A stretch of 64,000 bases of DNA. It comes from Glandiceps talaboti. Taxonomy: Eukaryota > Hemichordata > Enteropneusta > Spengelidae. The translations under genes and the position numbers were made by a program. The notes beneath the pieces are model-generated. The model was not told where the DNA came from. It saw only the letters and a program-made list of their open reading frames with translations, and made no database searches. The stretch is taken from positions 10,116,742-10,180,741 of the forward strand of contig NC_135565.1 in the NCBI RefSeq assembly GCF_964340395.1, written 5' to 3'. Positions 32,452 to 64,000 of this stretch are shown in pieces. How positions within the stretch are numbered: the stretch's first letter is position 1; every line of letters begins with the position of its first letter.

Positions 32452-35285
32452 GAAGAGTTAGATTAACACTTCGATACCATCGGTACGGCAGAGAGTTAGA
32501 CTAACACTTCAATACCATCGGTATATCACAGAGTTAGATTAACACTTCGATACCATCGGTATATCACAGAGTTAGATTAACACTTCGATACCATCGGTAT
32601 ATCACAGAGTTAGATTAACACTTTGATACCATCGGTATATCACAGAGTTAGATTAACACTTCGATACCATCGGTATATCACAGAGTTAGATTAACACTTC
32701 GATACCATCGGTACGGCAGAGAGTTAGACTAACACTTCGATACCATCGGTATATCACAGAGTTAGATTAACACTTCGATACCATCGGTACGGCAGAGAGT
32801 TAGACTAACACTTCAATACCATCGGTATATCACAGAGTTAGATTAACACTTCGATACCATCGGTACGGCAGAGAGTTAGACTAACACTTCGATACCATCG
32901 GTATATCACAGAGTTAGATTAACACTTCGATACCATCGGTATATCACAGAGTTAGACTAACACTTCGATACCATCGGTATACCACAGAGTTAGATTAACA
33001 CTTCGATACCATCGGTACGGCAGAGAGTTAGACTAACACTTCGATACCATCGGTATATCACAGAGTTAGATTAACACTTCGATACCATCGGTATATCACA
33101 GAGTTAGACTAACACTTCGATACCATCGGTATATCACAGAGTTAGACTAACACTTCGATACCATCGGTATATCACAGAGTTAGACTAACACTTCGATACC
33201 ATCGGTATGCCACAGAGTTAGATTAACACTTCAATACCATCGGTATGCCACAGAGTTAGATTAACACTTCGATACCATCGGTATGCCACAGAGTTAGATT
33301 AACACTTCGATACCATCGGTATGCCAGAGTTAGATTAACACTTCGATACCATCGGTATGCCACAGAGTTAGATTAACACTTCAATACCATCGGTATGCCA
33401 CAGAGTTAGATTAACACTTCGATACCATCGGTATGCCAGAGAGTTAGACTAACACTTCGATACCATCGGTATGCCAGAGAGTTAGATTAACACTTCGATA
33501 CCATCGGTACGCCACAGAGTTAGACTAACACTTTGATACCATCGGTATGCCACAGAGTTAGATTAACACTTCGATACCATCGGTATGCCAGAGTTAGATT
33601 AACACTTTGATACCATCGGTATGCCAGAGAGTTAGATTAACACTTCGATACCATCGGTATGCCACAGAGTTAGATTAACACTTCGATACCATCGGTATGC
33701 CAGAGTTAGATTAACACTTTGATACCATCGGTATGCCAGAGAGTTAGATTAACACTTCGATACCATCGGTATGCCACAGAGTTAGATTAACACTTCGATA
33801 CCATCGGTATGCCACAGAGTTAGATTAACACTTCGATACCATCGGTATGCCAGAGTTAGATTAACACTTTGATACCATCGGTATGCCAGAGAGTTAGATT
33901 AACACTTCGATACCATCGGTATGCCACAGAGTTAGATTAACACTTCGATACCATCGGTATGCCAGAGTTAGATTAACACTTCAATACCATCGGTATGCCA
34001 CAGAGTTAGATTAACACTTCGATACCATCGGTATGCCAGAGTTAGATTAACACTTCAATACCATCGGTGTGCCAGAGTTAGGTTAACACTTCGATACCAT
34101 CGGTACGCCAGAGTTAGACTAACACTTCAATACCATCGGTACGCCAGAGTTAGGTTAACACTTCGATACCATCGGTACGCCAGAGTTAGACTAACACTTC
34201 AATACCATCGCTATGCCAGAGTTAGACTAACACTTTGATACCATCGGTATGCCACAGAGTTAGATTAACACTTCGATACCATCGGTATGCCAGAGTTAGA
34301 TTAACACTTTGATACCATCGGTATGCCAGAGAGTTAGATTAACACTTCGATACCATCGGTATGCCACAGAGTTAGATTAACACTTCGATACCATCGGTAT
34401 GCCAGAGTTAGATTAACACTTTGATACCATCGGTATGCCAGAGAGTTAGATTAACACTTCGATACCATCGGTATGCCACAGAGTTAGATTAACACTTCGA
34501 TACCATCGGTATGCCACAGAGTTAGATTAACACTTCGATACCATCGGTATGCCAGAGTTAGATTAACACTTTGATACCATCGGTATGCCAGAGAGTTAGA
34601 TTAACACTTCGATACCATCGGTATGCCACAGAGTTAGATTAACACTTCGATACCATCGGTATGCCAGAGTTAGATTAACACTTCAATACCATCGGTATGC
34701 CACAGAGTTAGATTAACACTTCGATACCATCGGTATGCCAGAGTTAGATTAACACTTCAATACCATCGGTGTGCCAGAGTTAGGTTAACACTTCGATACC
34801 ATCGGTACGCCAGAGTTAGACTAACACTTCAATACCATCGGTACGCCAGAGTTAGGTTAACACTTCGATACCATCGGTACGCCAGAGTTAGACTAACACT
34901 TCAATACCATCGCTATGCCAGAGTTAGACTAACACTTCAATACCATCGGTATGCCAGAGTTAGACTAACACTTCAATACCATCGGTATGCCAGAGTTAGA
35001 TTAACACTTCAATACCATCGGTATGCCAGAGTTAGACTAACACTTCAATACCATCGGTACGCCAGAGTTAGACTAACACTTCGATACCATCGGTATGCCA
35101 GAGTTAGACTAACACTTCGATACCATCGCTATGCCAGAGTTAGACTAACACTTCAATACCATCGGTATGCCAGAGTTAGACTAACACTTCGATACCATCG
35201 GTATGCCAGAGTTAGACTAACACTTCGATACCATCGGTATGCCAGAGTTAGATTAACACTTCGATACCATCGGTACGCCACAGAT
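32452..35285 (+). repeat. 36-38-bp satellite, 2.8 kb, about 75 units, with higher-order structure
   Basis: Units GTTAGATTAACACTTCGATACCATCGGTATATCACAGA. The first third carries ATATCAC and ACGGCAG variants, the rest ATGCCACAGA or the shorter ATGCCAGA. A run marked by the rare CGGTGTGCC, GTTAGGTTAAC and CATCGCTATG variants at 34060-34215 recurs at 34762-34920, about 702 bases apart. ATACCATCGGTAT is a small palindromic core in each unit. Confidence 0.96.
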
Positions 35286-35660
35286 GTTAACAGTGAAACA
35301 CATCCCAGATGTAATCAGCATATAGTTGGTATGAACACTACACCGTTGACTTGAATAAGTTATTATGTATTGCATAGTGCACCTAAGCCTTATTAAAGCT
35401 ATATTTCAAATAGCACTGGCTACATTTAGTCCATCAAATTGTAATAACTAGCTTGATTTTCATGATAAAGAAGGCTGCTCTCTCCACTCCACTGCCGTTA
35501 ATGTTTATAACAAAAACTTTTCAGGCTTTCTTACTTTCGACAACTTTCACCACAAGAAAAGAAAAAAAAGAAAATGTTTTTTTTTTTCCAATCAAGAAAC
35601 ACATCTAAGTAAGATTCTATCTGATTTACAGTACTGCTTATATGTAATGTACAGCGCTGA
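35286..35660. other. Spacer between two satellites
   Basis: No gene or clear repeat; poly-A and poly-T runs at 35560-35590. Confidence 0.5.
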
Positions 35661-35664
35661 TAAG

Positions 35665-36095
35665 ATAAGTGGTGTCTACAGTGCAAAACACCATGCTTAG
35701 CTTAGTGGTGTCTACAGTGCAAAACACCATGCTTAGCTAAGTGGTGTCTACAGTGCAAACACCATGCTTAGCTTAGTGGTGTCTACAGTGCAAAACACCA
35801 TGCTTAGCTAAGTGGTGTCTACAGTGCAAAACACCATGCTTAGCTAAGCGGTGTCTACAGTGCAAAACACCATGCTTAGCTAAGTGGTGTTTACAGCGCA
35901 AAACATCATGCTTAGCTAAGTGGTGTCTACAGTACAAACACCATGCTTAGCTAAGTGGTGTCTACAGCACAAACACCACACTTAGCTTAGTGGTGTCTAC
36001 AGTGCAAAACACCATGCTTAGCTAAGTGGTGTCTACAGCATAAACACCACACTTAGCTAAGTGGTGTCTACAGCACAAACACAACGCTCAGCTTA
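35665..36095 (+). repeat. Hairpin-forming minisatellite (about 10 units of 40-43 bp)
   Basis: Each unit reads AGCTAAGTGGTGT-CTACAGTGCAAA-ACACCATGCTTAGCT, an imperfect stem of 13-15 bases with a 12-base loop. Adjacent stems share the AGCTAAG/CTTAGCT palindrome, so alternative pairings between units are possible. Confidence 0.88.
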
Positions 36096-39080
36096 CCAGC
36101 GCTGTATTTTTATTTCAAAAGTAGATAAAAAGTCAATGAAGAGGATGTGGTGGGTCTAACTTCTGGTCCCTATAGTTAATTAATTCAGAATCCATTTTGG
36201 CAATCTCCATGGCATATGGAAATAATGGCAATTCATTTTATACCTACTTTTAGAGTTCGCTGACAAATACTTTCTACTTTTAGGAAAAACAGGTCGAAAT
36301 GTAGTACACTCCTATTAAACGACTTCATAGTTAATTGTAAATTCCATATCAAGTTTAGTGGCCGAGTTGACTCGTGGAAACTATGCAGCCTTCTTATGTG
36401 GTTCAATTCATTGTACAAAGTTATTAGTTACGTTGATGTCTAGTAGTAGTAGTTGTAGTTATAGTAGTACAAACCAATATGGTTTCTCTCTCGTAATATG
36501 ACATACACTCTATCTAAATATTTAAATATACAAAATTTCATAGCTTTGCCTTGTCTACAAAAAAACACAAAAAAACTCCTTTTATAGATAATAATCGTCT
36601 TCAAGCAGCTGCATCACAAGTGTCAAAGGTCACAATTGCATCACAAGTGTCAAAGGTCACCACAATGGTCAAAGGTCAAATTTAGAACAAATTTGGTAAA
36701 TTTTCTGTCATGTCATGTATGCAAGCACTTGAGGAGTCATTACCAGAATCATACACTTAGGGATACCAAGTTTGACCTCTGCATGACCTTTGACTTAATA
36801 TGGCTGCCTGTCCAACATCATAATGCTAGATAGGGCCATTAGAATGCAGTATGTTTTTTTGTTTTTTTATAACACTTGCTCTGCGCACACACAAGATTGA
36901 ATCTTATGAAACAACTAGTTTTAAAAGGTGAAAATCAACATTAGCACCCTAACTATTTTCACCTAGGACTGTAAAAAAATGCATAAATACTGACATATAC
37001 ACGTGTGTGATCAAAATATGTAAACTTGCCTGTAACACTGAAAACTTCCAACAAAATCCAAAACCAATTACCATATTAGTACATACATGTAAACACTGAA
37101 AAATTTCATTAAAAGATATGTTGTAAAAATTGTAAAAGACGAAAAATCACACGTAAGTACCATATTGTTAAACAACCCCATTCGCTTCCTCCCCAACAAA
37201 ACACACACCCACACACACACACACACAGTATACAAGAAACATGTTGAAAATGGCATTAATGTTTTTCTTTTTTGAGTGTGACAAAAAAAAAAATTGGCAC
37301 TTGGTAAGTTTATCTACTATATAATCATTAAAATGACCTTTGACCTCTGTTGCCATGGAGATTGAGTAAACAGTGTTGACAAAATAAGACTGGAGAATGC
37401 AACAAATCAAGAGAAACTTAACAATAAAATAGTAACTTTTTAAAACTTCACTTCCAGTCAAAACAAGGAATGTCCAAATTCAGATTTATCGAAAAAGTTC
37501 ATTTTTTTTCAATCAAATGAGTTTAATTAATCAATTAATTAATCAACAAGTCCCTTTCACTTTAAACTATGACGAATTCCAACCCCAATTTAGAAAAAAA
37601 AATACAGTTGAATAAAATGCCATAGTCAACAATATTTCCCCCTTTTATAATAATAATAATAATAACAAATAATGCCAATACAGAATACCTATACTATGGA
37701 AAGACACAGTAAAACAGCTATCATATCACTAGTTGACAATTATTGCAAATATACTTGCCATGGTGTGTTTTCAAAAAACTCCATACCAACCACACACACA
37801 CACACACACATACACACACACGCACTCACGCACGCACACACAACTAGTATTGCCCATGACTTCAAAAATCTCACGTCCAACAAGAAACTATCAGAAAATA
37901 TTCATATTTAGATATTATACTATATAATTATTAAGTCCTTAGAAATGTGACAAGGTATTTGACAAAAAAATGAAGAAAATTTTTTGAGAAGTTGAGATAA
38001 ATGTTTTGTTTGTTTGAAAGATATCAACTTGTAATCTTACCTCTTATATGCTAATGTATGCTAATTTATGCTAATGTGAAGTACAACCACGTATTAAGAG
38101 ATTTCTTTCCAAAGTGAAAAAAAAAATTGGAATATTACAACATGATCTCATTGTTTCGAGCGCACAATGCATAGAAATGCCGTTGTCTTTTTTTTAAATA
38201 TTGTATATTTTGCTACAGTCTTATCCGTCAACAAACACTATTTAGAATTAATTTCAACCCAAATACAGTACTGTTAACACAGTGCATCTAAAATGTCCTG
38301 TCGGAATTAAATGTACCCTGTGGGCCACCGTACATGAAGTCACCTGCAGGTCTGTTATGACCTATGTTACTTCTAGGCCACCGTACGTGTAGTCGGCTAC
38401 GATACAGGACTTGGTTCTATTCTTAATCTACACAAAATATACTATGATACACCAAGTGTTATTATAGATAAAGTATTGATTCATAAAACTCTTTTAAACA
38501 TCAAACACCACCGAATATTACCAGAAAGTTTTACTTGATAATGTACTTTTTAAAAGTTGAAACATCTAATTAAGAATATAGTTGAAATATCAGCAAAAAA
38601 GTGATCAAAGTATTGTTTCTACAGAGGAAGACAACAAATAAAAAAACAAAGAATTACGTATCCATTCACAAAAATCATACTAAGTACCCAAATCTATTCA
38701 AATTCAAAATCTTGACCTTTGGCCTATAACCTTTGACCTAGGTCAATAGAATGCTTTGGTAATATTGTAACACTCCTTTGCTTAGCCTCATTAAATATTA
38801 ATATGCATAAAATTTAAATATTTAATATCAACTCACATAAAATATAATTAACTATCTTTCATTGATGGCTTTTTTTGAATGTTGTGGTTTTTTTGGGAGT
38901 CAAATTATTGACAATTTGTAAAGTCCAAAGTAAACTGAATATGCAACAATCTGTACTGATGTGATTTGAGTAATACTGAATGTTAAATAAAGCATAGTGT
39001 GTCAGTCGGCTGATGCACTCGTTCCTTATTTCTTTGATGACACACAGACTGACACAGGATGCTATGACTTATCCACAATA
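36096..39080. other. Intergenic or distal HIPK 3' UTR, no gene seen
   Basis: Contains (CA)n at 37196-37227 and 37789-37840, short GTCAAAGGTCA repeats at 36623-36680, and TTTATT at 36109 (a possible but distant minus-strand poly(A) signal). I found no coding exon. Confidence 0.5.
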
Positions 39081-39084
39081 AACC

Positions 39085-39500
39085 TGTCACTGTCAATGGC
39101 TGTCAATTCCCCACTATCAATGGCTGTCAATTCCCCACCGTCAATGGCTGTCAGTTCGCCACTGTCAATGGCTATGAGCATCACTGTCAATGGCTGTCAA
39201 CCCATCACTGTCAATGGCTGTCAACCCATCACTGTCAATGGCTGTCAACCTCAATGTTAATGGTTGTTGACCCCACTGTTAATGGCTAATGACCCCACTG
39301 TCAATGACTGTCAACCCCACTGTCAATGACTTTTGACCCCTCAGTCAATGGCTGTTGGCCGACACAATCAATGGCTGTCAATTCCCCCCTGTCAATGTTT
39401 GTCAACCTCCACTGTCAATGGCTGTCAATTCCCCACTGTCAATGGCTGTCAACCTCCACTGTCAATGACTATGAAGCCCTACTTTCAATGGTTATTGACC
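39085..39500 (+). repeat. About 24-bp minisatellite downstream of HIPK
   Basis: Units of CACTGTCAATGGCTGTCAACC with TTCCC and GACCC variants, about 17 copies. Confidence 0.88.
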
Positions 39501-40331
39501 CGGTCACCTCACTGTCCATTGCAATCAGAATACACAGTACATAATAGTTTTTGAAGACAACAAATTTAACATGAGTTGAAAAATTGGTATCAGAAATTGA
39601 TTCTTACCACATAAAAGTGTACGTCATTGAAACGATATCACTGCTAAAACCATCAATGAAAGTCATTTTTAAAAAAACAAAAGTAATGTACCAGCACTGC
39701 TAGTATTTGTGCAGTGAATTATAACATAATACTGGTATTTTCAATGTTCCAAGACATACACGTAAATATAACAAATATTTTAGAAAGTAGGTTTAAAATA
39801 GGCAAATATGCTCCTTTGCTTTACAACTACGAATAATTACAAGTCAAAAATAGACTGAATGAGCCAAATATACAGGAAGTGGCCGGAACAACACCAAACA
39901 CACTTCGTCTTTAAAAAATAACCCACAATAAATCCCTCCCCGAACAGTCAGCGTGTAACATAAAATGTCGTAACAAATGAAGTAAAATACAGTACGATAA
40001 AATAAGCACAACCGTAATTTTACTAATACATTAGTACAACATACAATTTAAGATCAATATATTCAAATATGTGGAGTTTCTATACTATATACAACTACAT
40101 ACAACAGCTAGTTTAGAATTATTGTATCTTCCAAAAAACCTACAAAATTTCATTCCGAGAGTTATATTGTCCAATTCTCTCTCTTCTTGCGACTCTTCCC
40201 TGTTGAATGGCAACTTGCAACTGACAAAAATGGCCGACACTCTCTAAGCTTATTTCCTGTAGCAGTGCATGATGGGTAAATCTAAAACTTACTTCCTGTA
40301 GCCGTGCAGGATGGGTAAATAGTGAGTACTG
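39501..40331 (-). other. Probable HIPK 3' UTR (proximal)
   Basis: Lies immediately downstream of the HIPK stop on minus and has no coding potential. A duplicated block TTCCTGTAG...CAGTGCATGATGGGTAAAT / CCGTGCAGGATGGGTAAAT occurs at 40253-40320. The poly(A) site could not be placed. Confidence 0.45.
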
Positions 40332-61953
<21,622 letters not shown>

Positions 61954-62135
61954 CAGTATGCCCTCTAATGATAGCCAAATTTTGTTGTTGTGAGTCAAAA
62001 TGATAAAAACTGGTATTGGTTGTGAGTCACCACATAGTACATGTAAGAGATAGGGGAACACCAGATTTTAGTGTGTCAATAGAAATTGTGTGCCTCAGTG
62101 CATTGCACGTCAAATTGGGCTGAGAGGGCACACTG
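61954..62135 (+). mobile_element. hAT-like MITE, copy 2
   Basis: CAGTATGCCCTCTAATGATAG to CTGAGAGGGCACACTG. Flanks GTAGGGTT and GTAGGGTA are a near-perfect 8-bp duplication. Confidence 0.8.
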
Positions 62136-62669
62136 GTAGGGTAGGGTTTCTAAGGCTGGATGCAAACATGGTGATAACTGATTTGCATATTAACTTACAT
62201 ATAAAATAGCATGGTAATTTGCATATTGGTTTGCACAGTGATCAGCATATAATACTGTACATGTATGCATATCGCCTCAACACTGGAACCAACTCTGACA
62301 TGTTTATTTTAACACATACACACATGTACATTGAGCCATTCGGCCATTTCTCTTCATGTGAAGGTACTACTAGGATTTTATCATTCAAAAAACTACTACA
62401 GGTCAAGGACGTGAGAACACTTTTGAAGCATTACAGAAACCTGCCAAGCATGACGGCCTAGATGGCAAGGACGGTGTCTACACCATGCTTTCTCTATAGT
62501 GGGGAGAACACTGTGTATGATAACATCAGACTAACACTGGGCAAGCAAAACAGATGTCATTCTTTTGAGTTATATTAGGTATGATCTGTTATATATACTT
62601 TAAATGTCTGAGTGTGGTGGAATATATATGTACATCCATGTACATTGTAATTTGTACAATGTAGATATC

Positions 62670-62857
62670 CATTGTGCCCTCTAAGCCAATTTGACGCACC
62701 ACTGATGCACACAATTTCTAGTGATGCACTAAAATTTGGTGCCCCCCCCCCCATCTCTTACTATCTTCTTTTGAAATAAACTACATTACAAGAAATCCCA
62801 GTTTTTCTCATTTTGACTCACAACAACAAAATTTGGCTATCATTAGACGACACACTG
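62670..62857 (-). mobile_element. hAT-like MITE, copy 3, with perfect 8-bp target duplication
   Basis: Opens CATTGTGCCCTCTAAGCCAAT and ends TATCATTAGACGACACACTG. TAGATATC at 62662-62669 is repeated exactly at 62858-62865. It has a poly-C run at 62741-62750. Confidence 0.85.
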
Positions 62858-62865
62858 TAGATATC

Positions 62866-64000
62866 ATTTCAGAGTATTTTATTTCTGTACCATACACACA
62901 CACACACACACACACATATAGTTACATACTGTATTACCCGGGTTCAAAATTAACTTTTTTTTCTTTGTTAGTCCTCGTAGTCTACCAGTTTCAGAAATTG
63001 GTATATTGTATCTCAAGGATGGTGACCAATAGTCCTATATTTAAAACAGAGTTCCTATATTGGAAATATATTCGTTATTAAAATACTTTCATTTCTTTAA
63101 ATTTCCCATCCTTTAAATCTTTGCATAATTAGTGGTAGCCTGAGTGGGCTACCAGCTGCAAATTATGGCAGCCCCATGACAAGAATTGGTAATCTGTGCC
63201 AGGACATGGGACTACAGTTAATTTCGAGCCCTGAATTACAATAATACAAACTTAACTATTAACATACTGCTGTGTTTCAATACTGTTTGTGCAAATCAAA
63301 GAAAATTACTAAAAATGTTTCTTTTGAAAATGTTTGTGAGATACACGTAAGAAATTGCTGAGACAATCACCAAGAATTGAAATTTAGCTTTTGACTTCTT
63401 AAAAGAAAATGAAAACGTTTTAGATAATAAAATTCTGTATAGAATTTCAATATGAAATTGTTAATGTCAAAAATATAACAATAACAACAATTATTTATGA
63501 GGTACCTATTCTTTACAGAATTCTAAACACAGATATACACTTCTTATTATCAAATGGCACAGACCTATAAAGGCACATGGTCCTTTAACTTTCTCAACTC
63601 CCTTGGGAGTACACAAAGAATAGTTACATGTAAAAGTCAATTAACTACCAGAAATTTTACAAAACGTCTGCCCCAACAAGAAATATGTTGGCCCCACTCC
63701 TCTATCAATCTCATTGTTCATTGTGAAAACAGATGTGAATACAATGAAACAGCAATCATACGACCTTTGACCTCACAGCATTAACCCCTTCAACATCATC
63801 CATTGACGTGTGTGCGCAATACAAGGGGTAGACAATGTACACTGCATGTAATGCAGGGCTTGAATTATATCTCTACGCTTTGTACTCAGATCAAGCCAAA
63901 GTGAACACTTTCAGCTACAATTTCCTAATGATTTCCAATGGTCTGACAGACAACCACCTTATACAAAATGTAAATTTGGTATTACACTGTATGATAGTCT
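62866..64000. other. Upstream flank of HIPK, no gene seen
   Basis: A (CA)n run at 62894-62916 and AT-rich sequence. Short open frames have no family similarity; a leader exon could be present but is not recognisable. Confidence 0.45.

Overview
This is a eukaryotic, animal-type window: about 28 coding exons with canonical GT-AG introns, AT-rich non-coding DNA, abundant micro- and minisatellites, and tRNA-derived SINE, LINE and MITE copies. The two host genes and the transposon set fit an invertebrate (a marine deuterostome or lophotrochozoan would be typical). I could not identify the species from sequence alone.

Layout. (1) 1-27402, plus strand: the 3' part of a SETDB1-type H3K9 methyltransferase gene, 15 exons encoding 1039 residues (MBD, pre-SET, a SET domain split by a very long insert, post-SET, natural stop). 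The 5' end lies outside the window. (2) 17669-24179, inside SETDB1 intron 12: a 6.5-kb DNA transposon of ISL2EU type. It has terminal inverted repeats, an apparent AT target duplication, a five-exon THAP/DDE transposase gene on plus and a four-exon SAP-SWIM-YqaJ nuclease gene on minus. The two genes converge, and neither shows a frameshift, internal stop or broken splice site. (3) 27403-40331: a gene-free interval between two tail-to-tail genes, with a 2.8-kb 38-bp satellite that has higher-order structure and a hairpin-forming minisatellite. (4) 40332-61539, minus strand: a complete HIPK (homeodomain-interacting protein kinase) coding sequence, 13 exons and 1410 residues, with a 9.1-kb first intron. 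(5) 61540-64000: sequence upstream of the HIPK start, with two hAT-like MITEs and no coding exon.

All exon boundaries were assigned by hand from splice consensus, reading-frame phase and family conservation. Phases close across both host genes and both transposon genes.

Two themes stand out. First, an apparently intact ISL2EU element sits 30-40 kb from two short non-autonomous relatives in the HIPK intron. Second, many tandem repeats are anchored on exon edges: copies of SETDB1 exon 7's donor, the SETDB1 stop codon, HIPK exon 2 and exon 4 acceptors, HIPK exon 5 donor and HIPK exon 10 donor have been duplicated into the adjacent introns or 3' flank.

The two host genes are functionally related in that both families act in nuclear repression and use SUMO-interaction motifs, but nothing here shows that they are co-regulated.
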